From positions 1,984,001 to 2,048,000 of the forward strand of contig OX337232.1 of NCBI GenBank assembly GCA_946965045.2: a stretch of DNA of 64,000 nt, written 5' to 3'. This DNA is from Epithemia pelagica. Taxonomy: Eukaryota; Bacillariophyta; Bacillariophyceae; Surirellales; Surirellaceae. This document shows, piece by piece, positions 30,729 through 39,861 of the stretch. Position 1 is the stretch's first letter. Each line of letters begins with the position of its first letter. The notes under the pieces are model-generated. The model was given only the letters and a program-made list of their open reading frames with translations. It had not been told where the DNA came from and did no database searches. A program made the translations under genes and the position numbers.

Positions 30729-32573
30729 ATGTCTCAGATCATCATAGTCAAATGTTCATGTCGAATTGAACACCGACTTGCAACAAATCAATCTCTTGTC
30801 TCTTTTGTCCTGGATCAAGTTGAACATCAAAACCCCCCCAAGACAGAAGATGCAATATCCCAGTGTATCTCCAAGGCTGTACTTTGCTGGCTCTGCCGCT
30901 TCGATGCTACCATTGTTCCTCATGTCCAATTCATCCCAAGCTCCACATCTTTCGGAACAAAGAATCTATCCTTCCTCCGAATGTTTATTGATACCAAGTT
31001 TTCCTCCCTTCTTCACCATGTTGTTCAAGAATTACAAAATCAAATACGTCACGACAACATTCCTTATGCCTCCAACAACTCACCACCAATCAACAATTCA
31101 ACACAGCTTGTTTCGCTTCAAATCACCTGCCAACCCTCCTTCTACATTCAACCCAATGAAACCTATCTCAAGATTGTTGATTTCATCCAGAGTCACTTGG
31201 AGAACTGTGCAAGAAAAAACCAAGACCGTCGAATCTCGTCATTGCTGTTATCCTGGTTATCACGACACGACACCCCTTTCCTGCTTCATAACACATCACA
31301 ACAGACCTATGGCTGCCCACCTGACATGTCTCTCCTCATCAACCTTGTTATAGAAGATGTTCTCCATCGACTCAAAAAGAACATTCCTCCGAACTACAGT
31401 GTCAATACCACGGACAGCCCCATCATTCCCCTGTCGCCTACTCCATCACCAGGTCCTATTCACATATCTAATCGTCCTACCCTCCCACCTACCTCATCAC
31501 CCAGTCCACCTTCCAATGCCAGTGAAACCCCTATATCCAATTGTCCTCCACATCTTTCACCTACAGAAAAGAACCACCATCATCTAGAACCCAAAACCCA
31601 ACAACATGCTCCGTATCCTATCTTTGGATTCCGAAAGAGAAATATCTTTCAAGGGAGTCCTCTTACCCAAGCACGTCTTGACAAGTTCAAGCAGTCTTTA
31701 TTGAAGAGGACTGGCATCAATCAATACAACAATTCAATTCGGCATCTTCCAGGAACAATGCCCAAATTGACAATTGGCTATTGTCGACCAGACCCCCCAC
31801 TAAAATGGAATCATCCAACACCCAAGGAGGAAAGGTTGAGATGCTTGAACGATCTCCTCTCTCTTCACCAGTACATCACAAACACATACAATCTACTGGC
31901 ACCCCGGGACACATGGGAACAATGGATCGATGAATATGCCGATTCACCCGATGCTGACCGTGGTTTTATGTGCCTAGTGGTCATTCTTATGAGCAGCAGT
32001 ACTTCCGACAAGCAATTAGCATTGTTGGTACCAAGGCTGTTCTCAATGGGATTCATCAATGCCCAATCTACAATCGACATTGCCACCACTTATGGCATGG
32101 ATGTTGTCTGTAGCCTCATGTCGGAATCAGGCAAATACTATGTGAATGGAGAACGAATAGTCAATGCTGCCGACTATTTCATCGTCCGCCATAATGGCCG
32201 ACTCCCCTCATCAATTACCATCAAAGAATTAACCACTCTTCCTGGTGTTGGGTACAAGACGGCAACTTTGGTGATTTCGTATTCATTCCGGAGAAACGAT
32301 GGCATTCCAAGCGACATCCACGTCCTCAAATGGGCAAGACATCTCAAATGGATTCCCCCATATTGCCAAGATGGATCGCAATGCTCTAATTTACTCGAGT
32401 GCTGGATCCCCAAACAACAATGGCAAGAAGTAAACCCGCTGTTTGGTGCACTTGGACAATTACTTGGTTCGAAGGGTACAAAACAACAGGTGAGACGATG
32501 TGTTGGAGACTTCATTTTGAAATACCCTTCAGTCACAGATCTTAACAAGATCGTTCTATCAATAAACTACTAA
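30729..32573 (+). CDS. HhH-GPD DNA glycosylase-like protein (endonuclease III family) in the transposon island
   Basis: 614 aa, single exon. The N-terminal about 370 residues are Ser/Pro/His-rich and unrecognised. The C-terminal about 220 residues are Nth-like: helix-hairpin-helix TLPGVGYKTATLVI with the Lys that serves as the catalytic nucleophile in endonuclease III, and SDIHVLKWARHLKW with the catalytic Asp. CWIPKQQWQEVN followed by GALGQLLG matches the helices before the Fe-S loop, but the four Fe-S cysteines are not there. It could excise modified bases by a glycosylase/AP-lyase mechanism. It converges on a hAT-type protein gene 17 bp away, inside transposon DNA. A host origin cannot be excluded. 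Confidence 0.72.
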   Translation: MSQIIIVKCSCRIEHRLATNQSLVSFVLDQVEHQNPPKTEDAISQCISKAVLCWLCRFDATIVPHVQFIPSSTSFGTKNLSFLRMFIDTKFSSLLHHVVQELQNQIRHDNIPYASNNSPPINNSTQLVSLQITCQPSFYIQPNETYLKIVDFIQSHLENCARKNQDRRISSLLLSWLSRHDTPFLLHNTSQQTYGCPPDMSLLINLVIEDVLHRLKKNIPPNYSVNTTDSPIIPLSPTPSPGPIHISNRPTLPPTSSPSPPSNASETPISNCPPHLSPTEKNHHHLEPKTQQHAPYPIFGFRKRNIFQGSPLTQARLDKFKQSLLKRTGINQYNNSIRHLPGTMPKLTIGYCRPDPPLKWNHPTPKEERLRCLNDLLSLHQYITNTYNLLAPRDTWEQWIDEYADSPDADRGFMCLVVILMSSSTSDKQLALLVPRLFSMGFINAQSTIDIATTYGMDVVCSLMSESGKYYVNGERIVNAADYFIVRHNGRLPSSITIKELTTLPGVGYKTATLVISYSFRRNDGIPSDIHVLKWARHLKWIPPYCQDGSQCSNLLECWIPKQQWQEVNPLFGALGQLLGSKGTKQQVRRCVGDFILKYPSVTDLNKIVLSINY

Positions 32574-32590
32574 TCACTAAGTACTTGTTC

Positions 32591-34348
32591 CTAATCTTCC
32601 GTCTCATCGTTGCCATCCTCGTCGTCATCATCACTGTATGAGCCCTCCTCCTCCTCTTCTTCATTGTCTTCCTCTTCAGTGTCATCGACTTCATACACTA
32701 TTTTCTTTTGTGCACTGGATTTTGACTGCTGCTTCCTTTTCTTTTGGCGTGGAGAACGTCTTACCGCCTTTTTTCCTTTTGACCCTTGCCTATTAGGCGA
32801 TGGAGTCCTTGTATTGCGGCGTAAGGGAAGACTCGTCCTAGTTGCTCGTTTCTTTCCATCTTTATTTCCATCCTTCTTTTTGGCTCTCAATCGTTCTTCA
32901 GGAGATGGCTTCTTACCAGCTACGGATCGTTTCTGTTTCTTGGCAGTTCCTCCCTTGTCAGAGGACACCGACAATGTCTTTGAGGCAGCCCTCTTCTTCG
33001 ATGACGAATCCAAAGAGGTTTTCCCTCCAGCAATGGACCGGGCAGTGTCCTGCCCCTTAGTTTGGACAGTAGATAAGGAAACAACCGTCATGTCTCCCTC
33101 GTGTTCAACTTCGTTCTTTCGTTCTTTCAAATATTCTAACAGATCGGCATCCCCTAAGTCCCCATCACTTTCGTCATCAGATTCATTCATTTGATGTTGA
33201 TCGGTCACTGTTGATGTCAATGCTTGGGTAGCAGGTGCCTGGTTTTCAGTGAGAACTTCACCTTCACCCTCACCATTACCTTCGACTTCATCTTTGCTTG
33301 GTTCAGGGACATCATCTCTGGTAATGTCGACTATGTCGATGGAGTCTGCTTCGTATGTCTTGCCATCGTCCCCAATATAGGAGAATTTTTGGGGACCACC
33401 ATCATCTTCCACCACCAAAGATTCGGACGCTTTGTCGTTGTAGTCCATGTGGTCTCGGAGACCATTGATCATCTGATGGTATCTACGCACATCTCCTTGA
33501 CGAGACTGCTCAGAGAGAAGTAGTACATCCTGGTTGTTGACTGTTTCACGACCGTGCTCATCCGATACAGTCAAAACCGTCTTGCCTTCTACAATCTCTT
33601 GTCCAACCAACTCTTGTTCGGCAACCCAAATGCTTTCCAAAACTTTCCTGTTGATGCAATCCAGGGTTCTCATCTCAAAAACCTTGCTGCCCTGTCGATT
33701 CATTCGTCGGTTTGATGCAAACCAGGAAGCCATGGAAAACACCCTCTCAGCAAACGCATTGGTGGAGGGTTTACTCAACCAGAGCATGGCTGTTGGAAAC
33801 ATGCGGTGGAATGTTCCCTTGTTGAGCTGCCACCACTTGAGACAATCAAAGTATTTGCCTACTGTCGGGAAATCTTTCTGCCCACATCGAAAGGAAAACA
33901 ATCTTGTTTCTCGCTCGGTCCACTTTTCAGACTCAATCTTGTATTTGTCCGTAGGGAATTTCTTGATTACTGCCTCCCAATTCGGGTGCACCTCTCTCTC
34001 ACAGTACCGTTTGTAATCTGCCAGTTCTTCTTCACATCGCCGGAAAAAGTTCTGCTGTGTCTGGATTTCCGCTTCATTATTGTTCTGTGTGGCCACATTC
34101 TCTGTATTACCAGTAGTGTTCCCACGACTGTTCTGAATGAGGGCACGTTGTACTATTTCTCTGTCTCGTTCCACCTGGCCAAATAGACTTGTGGAACCCA
34201 GTAGATCGCCAATCTCCCCAGCATCTGAGTCTTCATCGTCATCTGCATCTGCATCTCCAGTGTCGTTAGTAGAGGCAGCAGTCGAACCAGATGGAGCAGA
34301 TGGTCCATCGAAGCTCTGTTGTTTCTTTTTGGAAAATCTTGAAACCAT
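32591..34348 (-). CDS. hAT-family C-terminal dimerisation domain protein, no catalytic core
   Basis: 585 aa from the ATG at 34348. Residues about 115-235 match the C-terminal dimerisation region of hAT transposases: FDCLKWWQLNKGTFHRMFPT, AMLWLSKPSTNAFAERVFSM, then RMNRQGSKVFEMR. The DDE core that should precede it is absent: the protein starts about 115 residues earlier in an acidic disordered leader, and the gene's 5' end abuts the recombinase fragment at about 34355. The second half is disordered, with basic (KKKDGNKDGKKRATR) and very acidic stretches. It is either a truncated hAT gene or a self-standing accessory or regulatory protein. Confidence 0.7.
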   Translation of the reverse strand: MVSRFSKKKQQSFDGPSAPSGSTAASTNDTGDADADDDEDSDAGEIGDLLGSTSLFGQVERDREIVQRALIQNSRGNTTGNTENVATQNNNEAEIQTQQNFFRRCEEELADYKRYCEREVHPNWEAVIKKFPTDKYKIESEKWTERETRLFSFRCGQKDFPTVGKYFDCLKWWQLNKGTFHRMFPTAMLWLSKPSTNAFAERVFSMASWFASNRRMNRQGSKVFEMRTLDCINRKVLESIWVAEQELVGQEIVEGKTVLTVSDEHGRETVNNQDVLLLSEQSRQGDVRRYHQMINGLRDHMDYNDKASESLVVEDDGGPQKFSYIGDDGKTYEADSIDIVDITRDDVPEPSKDEVEGNGEGEGEVLTENQAPATQALTSTVTDQHQMNESDDESDGDLGDADLLEYLKERKNEVEHEGDMTVVSLSTVQTKGQDTARSIAGGKTSLDSSSKKRAASKTLSVSSDKGGTAKKQKRSVAGKKPSPEERLRAKKKDGNKDGKKRATRTSLPLRRNTRTPSPNRQGSKGKKAVRRSPRQKKRKQQSKSSAQKKIVYEVDDTEEEDNEEEEEEGSYSDDDDEDGNDETED

Positions 34349-34356
34349 ATCTGTGA

Positions 34357-34854
34357 CATACTGCTGCCGCCATCACTTTCCAAGATCAAAAAAACCGACA
34401 CAAAAGTGAAATCGTTGCACATGCCCTTAGCCAGGACCCTGGCATGTGCCCCACAAAAGTGCTGGTTCGTCGCATCATCGCACTTCGTCATGCAGGCGCC
34501 GGCCCCGAAACTCCGCTCTGCACCTACGGAGCTGGTCATCAAGGATTTTTCAATCTCGTGTCATCCAAAATGATAACCAATTTTCTGCGGGAAGTTTCTG
34601 GTGGTGTCCCGCTTTGTGGGTTGGAAATGAACAATATACAGACGCGAAGCCTCCGCTCGGGTGGCGCCATGGCACTCTTGTCTGCCCGCGTCGATACCAA
34701 TATCATCCGCCTGGTCGGGCGCTGGCGCTCCGACGCCATGTTCCGATACCTCCATGCCCAGGCCATTCCCGTCGTGTGCGGCCTTGCGAGCACTATGATC
34801 GACCACGGCAACTTCACATTGGCCCCTGGCATCACGCACATCTTGCATTCTTGA
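34357..34854 (+). pseudogene. Tyrosine recombinase, C-terminal catalytic part (YR retroelement 3' end)
   Basis: The open text runs from HTAAAITFQDQKNRHKSEIV through MCPTKVLVRRIIALRH to the catalytic region TRSLRSGGAMALLSARVDTN (Arg box), then GRWRSDAMFRYLHAQ with the terminal Tyr. An in-frame stop sits at 34354-34356, exactly where homology begins. It continues the recombinase broken off at about 23300, minus about 45-50 residues. A terminal repeat of the element follows at once. Confidence 0.8.
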
Positions 34855-34913
34855 GCCAGTCTCATTCTTTTCTCTGCCGTCGCGAGAGACCTTGGAATAG
34901 ATATTAGATTAAC
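34851..34913 (+). repeat. 3' terminal direct repeat of the YR retroelement
   Basis: 63 bp nearly identical to 18617-18681 (TTGAGCCAGTCTCATTC... to AGATTAAC); it lacks the GT found before TTGGAATAG in the 5' copy. It overlaps the recombinase stop codon. Confidence 0.85.
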
Positions 34914-34953
34914 CCGCCTCTAGCCTCTACCCATCATAATATATGCATGTGTT

Positions 34954-35090
34954 CAGAATTTCAAGTTCTACCAGAAGTAAGATAAGAAACAAAACAAATT
35001 GAAATTGACAAAGTTAGGACAACTTGAAATTCTGGGAGGAGTGTATTTACTGCTCCCGCAGTTATGGGAGCAGTATAATATACACTCCTC
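34954..35090. repeat. Two adjacent hairpins between retroelement and duplicated block
   Basis: Hairpin 1: CAGAATTTCAAGTT (34954-34967) with AACTTGAAATTCTG (35021-35034). Hairpin 2: GAGGAGTGTAT (35036-35046) with ATACACTCCTC (35080-35090), containing an inner GCTCCC/GGGAGC stem. Both stems are perfect. Confidence 0.85.
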
Positions 35091-35214
35091 GATTACGAAT
35101 GGCGTTAAGAAACAAGTTAATACGTAGCATTTTTCTGCATGTTGTTATTTTGTGATTGCTCAAGCTAACAAACTTGGAGGCGAGCGCAAAGACGTCATTC
35201 CAGGAATCAAACCT

Positions 35215-35568
35215 TTACACTGGTCGGCAACGGACTGTGGTAGTCGTACTTTGAAACCATTTCGCACTTTCCCTTTGAAGACAAATCGTGTCGCGACAAG
35301 CCCGTGGTGCGTCCAAGTTCATCCGCAAGTACCGTTGTTCCGAATTTAAGGTGCGTGGTTGCGGGTCCCAAGGCTCGCCGCCGGCCTTGTTGCCGCCGCC
35401 CACGATGACCGCAACGACCACAACTGGTGATGGTGATGGCAGCAGTGGTAGTACTTTGCACAATTGGCTTGATGTAACAATGTCAAACGACTTGTCGTCA
35501 TAGGGTATCCTTGTGTCCACATTCAGGTCGGCTTGGTTGTAACCACCAGTGGCCTTGGTCTCCGCCAT
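35215..35568 (-). pseudogene. Methyltransferase-like relic, copy 2
   Basis: Same ETKATGGYNQADLNVDTRIP text followed by YDDKSFDIVTS as copy 1, here preceded by an ATG (MAETKATGG). After QRYLRM the frame parts from copy 1 through an indel near 35320, so no conserved C-terminus exists. Probably non-functional. Confidence 0.38.
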
Positions 35569-35883
35569 TGTGTTTCTAGAAGCAGGTCACCCTCAACAGA
35601 GCATTTCCCTGCAAGTCTTGTTCGAAGTAGATGGAACAACTCACGAGAAGATGAGTTGAATAGAAAGATATCCAACCACTTGACTTTCTTGGGCGATGTT
35701 GACAGTCGTCCTCATCGGATTCTGCACCTTGGCCTGAAAAAAGTGGGGACGACCTTTCTCCAGTCGTCGCTCTCGACCTCCAATCATCTTAAAAGGGAGC
35801 TCGAGGGTTGTTGAGAGGTAATCAATAGAAGCCAGCATAGTGTGTTACGTCATGGGATTGGTGATTTGGAGGGTTGAATGACA

Positions 35884-36666
35884 TTAAGTGGTTCGGGGGT
35901 GCTTAGGAACGCGAAACTCGGGCGGATAGAAATCGCTGTAGACAGCGTCCAATTTTCGATGTTCGAGTTGGTTCCACAGCCCATCAAAGTCGTCTATTTC
36001 CGTCTCATCCGTGGCAAGTAAGGCAATTGCCTCACGGTTTGCAAATCGTGCCGCGCAAGACAAGTTGTAGCTCCCATAGGTCGAATATTGCTGTGTTATA
36101 ACCCTTTTGTCGTGCATAGAAGAGTATCTGCTGCACGGTGGTGAGGTGGTATCCGCAACTCTCACTTGTAGCCTTGCGTAAAACACGTCCCAGCTATGAT
36201 ATCTTTCAAAGCGCCGTAGAAACTCTTGAATCTTGCTTATCGTGTATTGATCGGGGTTGATGATTACCTTAATGATCTTTTCGTTGGCATGATGAATTAT
36301 TAGATCCAGGGCCATTGGGTCCGTCAGGGAATAGCAGAAAATACGAATTGTCGAATCAGGCGCTGCGTAATGCAGAAGGCTGGCAATAGCACGAAGCGGA
36401 TGATTTGCCGGAACATTGGCAGGTGCTCTGTCCCATGCACGAGGCACGGTTAAAAACTTCTTCGTCGCCGATGTGTCGACGGGGGTATGGAAACTCTTCA
36501 TTCGCTGGTCAAACCATTCTGACCCCTTTTCTTCTTCAGGTATCGCATCGTAGTAGGCTTGCAATTCCGCGTCCAACCCCGCCTCCACCTCAACGACGCG
36601 GTGTTTTTCCGGATCATCCGCCGCATCGTCGAGGCCATACTCCCATTGACTGTGAGGATCGCTCAT
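35884..36666 (-). CDS. PLD-like (HKD-type) domain protein, N-terminally shortened copy
   Basis: 260 aa. It differs from the copy at 13015-13956 at only about four residues (for example HHANEKII versus HHANQKII, GSEWFDQ versus GSGWFDQ). The PLD motif SMHDKRVITQQYSTYGSYNLS is kept. The Arg-rich leader and Asn/Thr run are gone: a deletion joined GATCGCT to CATTCTG, and the ATG (MSDPHSQ) lies at that junction. If expressed, it would lack the putative targeting peptide. It could be a decaying duplicate. Confidence 0.65.
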   Translation of the reverse strand: MSDPHSQWEYGLDDAADDPEKHRVVEVEAGLDAELQAYYDAIPEEEKGSEWFDQRMKSFHTPVDTSATKKFLTVPRAWDRAPANVPANHPLRAIASLLHYAAPDSTIRIFCYSLTDPMALDLIIHHANEKIIKVIINPDQYTISKIQEFLRRFERYHSWDVFYARLQVRVADTTSPPCSRYSSMHDKRVITQQYSTYGSYNLSCAARFANREAIALLATDETEIDDFDGLWNQLEHRKLDAVYSDFYPPEFRVPKHPRTT

Positions 36667-36800
36667 TCTGACTTCTCTTTGTCAGCGGTAACTTGGTTTT
36701 TTTTTTGCTATGCGTAGATTAACACTATCGTGGTTACTCCTAGGCGGTGGGCAGGCCCAAGACTGGGGAAGTTCGAGGTAAGAAGGAGTTACTGGGACAA

Positions 36801-37155
36801 TCCTCGATAGAATACAACGATGCATAAGCGACTAAAGAATGAAGCGCCAGGGAGTCAAGACTGTGTGCCTTCTTTAAAATTTATCCCTCTTTTCACGTCT
36901 CTCTAGCTAGGAGAATAAGGAATAAGAGAGATCTGGAGTAAAGGTCGGTGAAGGTGCTCTCCGGTTCAACCGATTCCAATATAATCCCCTTGTGACCATA
37001 AACGTTTTGATTTGATATGCATGACGAGCTATCGAATCGTTGTTGACTCGGAATACTTCAGATAATCAGTGATTCAGGAGGACGTAATACCTCTACATGG
37101 AAAACTAGGAATAAAGTTTATCGTGCTGCGATGAGCACCTGCAAAAAGTCGGCAC
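36801..37155. other. Intergenic, 3' side of desaturase B
   Basis: About 355 bp with AGAG/CTAG-rich low complexity near 36890-36935. No gene, and no tRNA I could fold. Confidence 0.5.
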
Positions 37156-38664
37156 TCACAACTTGCCTGAGTAGGGACTATTCACCCAGTGATCGCCGGT
37201 TCCAGCCGCGTTCATGTATTTTACCGTAGAGACCATGTTTTGAAATACCCAAGGATAGTATGCATAATTGACATTGTGTTTCTTGCACACTTCACGAACC
37301 GTAGGAGCAATGAAAGGATACCATGCCGACGACATTCGTGGGAACAAGTGATGCTCAACTTGAAAGTTGAGTCCACCAGTCAAGCAGCCCGAGATAAAGC
37401 CGCCGTATGTGCAAGAGGTCTCAACTTGCATTTTGTACCAATCAACATTTCTCTTTTCCTCATCTGTTTTCTTTGTGTCGTACACGAAAGTAGGGTCACG
37501 GTCAGCGCCTTCAAAGTTGTGTGACAAAGCAAACAAAATCGCCAAAGTCAAACTAGAGGACGCTCCCATGAGCATAATGTTTCCAAAGACAGAAAACTTC
37601 AATCCTTGCTTCACGAATGGCGCGACCAAGTGCACAAGCAGGTAGTAGAGGCGAATGGCACGTGCGTATTTTCGGCTCTTGACAGTGTAATCGTTGTCCA
37701 TTTTGATTCCTGAGCTCATGGCCCCACGTTGCTTCAAGTCCCAAATAGCAGGGTTAGTGATCTCTGAAAGCCAGTAACCAGCGAGGACAAAGATGAAATA
37801 GAGAGACTGGAAACGGTAGATGAACTTGCGCATCGGATGACCCTTGGGATAATCATGAAAGAGGAAAAAAGGTTCAGCACCATGGGCATCGGGATCTTTG
37901 TCAGCGTGGTTGGTGTACGTGTGGTGCGTCCAGTGTTGTTGCATCCACAACCACTTGCTTCCACCGATGAAGTCGGCACCAAGACCAAACAAGTTGTTAA
38001 CCCAGGCGTTTTTGGACGAGGCTCCATGGTTGGCGTCGTGCTGAACGTTGAGTCCAATGAATGCCTGAGAAATGCCATAAATGATAGCCAATTGCCACGA
38101 CGTTCCTTGTGATAGCCACAAATATTGGAGATAAAAATACAAACCAACATAGAAGAAAGCGCGAAGAAACCACCCGAAAGTGCCGAATTCTCGACCGCGA
38201 TGGACAATCTTGAAGACCTCACGCTTTAACTCACGTTCGAACTCGCTGCCGAATGTGTATCTATCATTGTTCAACAATGAGAACAAGGAAGAGTGTTCAT
38301 TCATGAGTTTCGGTAAAGCTTCCTACAAGCGACTGGTTCAAAAGATTGACACAATGGACACTTACTCGCACTGGTAGTCTTTCACAATAGCAACTTGCTT
38401 CATCTTCTCCAAATGCTTGTTCGTATGATACGGATGGATCATTTTGTACTGTACAGTGACATCGTTACCACCGAAGATCAAGATGCTTTCTCCACCCGGG
38501 TGAGGAAAGTCGGCAATGTCGTACACAACTCCATCGATACAAACTTCCGTTCCTTTCAATGTATCCAGAGTTCGTGTTGCGACAGCCGTCGACATAGTCT
38601 CATCGGCCGTGACGGCATCATTGCCGCTCTTGCGATTTCGAAGCCTTTCTGCGTTCGGCGCCAT
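37156..38664 (-). CDS. Delta-5 fatty acid desaturase, front-end type (copy B)
   Basis: Two exons (38664-38366 and 38260-37156) around a 105-bp GT-AG intron, giving 467 aa, the same length and splice phase as copy A. HPGG in the b5 domain and boxes HDANH, QQHWTHH and QVEHH are all present. Exon 1 (99 residues) differs from copy A at four residues only, and the first about 30 residues of exon 2 are nearly identical. The rest of exon 2 differs at roughly a quarter to a third of positions. Upstream sequences do not resemble each other, so the two genes are probably regulated differently. It is expected in the ER, making EPA/ARA precursors. The genes may differ in substrate or condition of use. 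Confidence 0.92.
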
Positions 38665-39861
38665 CTTTGCGTCTGTTCGACTTTGTCTCTCAATCTACTC
38701 GGAGCAGAAAAGTGAGGACAAAGGCAACACCAGCGGCTGTGTTCCGAAAAAGCTGGGTTCGTTCGACGGTTCTTCCCGGTGCAACGAGAAGAGTTGCTGT
38801 GCCGATGTTGAAAATGTGGGTGGAGGTTGGACTTGGACGTGGAGAGATTCTTCGCATATGGGCCCCATTTTTCTCATACCAATCAGGAACGATGGGAAGT
38901 GTAATCATAGTTTGAGAAAGTTTGCCAGAGGGGTACAAAGCCCCCGCGCGCAAAATGTATGGACCACGTCACCTCGCGAGAACCTGCGACTGCGACCTGT
39001 GACGATTCGTCGGGACCACCAATGCGTCAACAAACGGGTAGACGGTAGATGCAGTCCATACCTTACTGGATATACGGTAGACAAGAGGTAGTTGTAGGAA
39101 ATGACCAAGAGAGCAAACTGCTTGAGAGGAAATTATATCCATATCAGTAGTCTATTTGTTGCTGATTTGATGTCGATGACAAGATGAACCTAAAAGGAAC
39201 TTTTCTGGAGATTTTCCATTCCGCCATCCGCTTCATGGGGATAATTCACCATAGGTAATCAATATTCGTTAGAGGTCCTGGCGGAAAGAAAGGTGAGGTT
39301 TCCCTCACTCTTCTCCTTATAATGATGACATACATCATTCCGCATGAGCTTTCTCTCATGTCTTTCATCTTCCATGGTCACGGACAGCTAAACTAGAGGA
39401 GTAGCCACAGAATTTCTGAAGGTCGAGGGTCGAGGTGTCTAAAACGCGTCCAATCAGCGACCAAAATGTCACTGACCAGGGTTAAGCCAAACCGAATGCG
39501 TATGTTTTGGGAACGAGAACCCCGCAGACTATGGACTCCGGGGGCGGAAAAATTCCCCCACAGTTAGCCGTGCTTTTCATAATTGTACTCTATTGTCTAT
39601 AGTTATATGGGCCGGTGGTTTAGGAAACCACGGTCATAGTTATATGGGCCGGTGGTTTAGGAAACCACGGTCATGATACACTGCATGGCACCAACATGGC
39701 AAACTCAAGCCGGTGTGCACCTCCAACTAAAGACACAACAAACTGTTGAAGTCCAAAAGTTGTTCCCAACTCTTCGTTCTATGTATACTCCGCAATCATG
39801 ACAACAGAAACAGACGGGTCACAAAATCGAGAACACTCATTTGAAGGGATATCAACAAATA
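38665..39861. other. Long intergenic region between desaturase B and the transporter
   Basis: Divergent promoters on either side. It contains a single arm related to the 14007 hairpin (TCCGGGGGCGGAAAAATTCC, 39537-39556) and a 37-bp tandem duplication. Short open frames here have no supporting features. Confidence 0.55.
39599..39672. repeat. 37-bp tandem duplication, each unit with a hairpin
   Basis: Two identical 37-bp units (39599-39635 and 39636-39672) starting ATAGTTATATGGGCC. Each contains GTGGTTT-AGG-AAACCAC, a perfect 7-bp stem. They lie about 190-260 bp upstream of the transporter ATG. Confidence 0.88.

Larger units (their letters stand above)
35141..36800. repeat. Segmental duplication, copy 2 (PLD-like block)
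   Basis: Same orientation and order as 12263-14238, with a few point differences and two deletions relative to copy 1. The right end carries the same CTCCTAGGCGGT phrase before the sequences part. Confidence 0.9.

Noticed and set aside
23301-34350. A single giant transposon filling the gap in the retroelement
   Set aside because: The two outer edges show no inverted repeat or target duplication, while a smaller element with clear ends lies inside; a nested mixture fits better.
36955-36985. B-box-like GGTTCAACCGATTCC
   Set aside because: No A box at suitable distance and no cloverleaf; it lies in low-complexity DNA.
38516-39091. 191-aa plus-strand ORF upstream of desaturase B
   Set aside because: Begins antisense to the desaturase first exon and has no recognisable domain; likely a shadow running into intergenic DNA.
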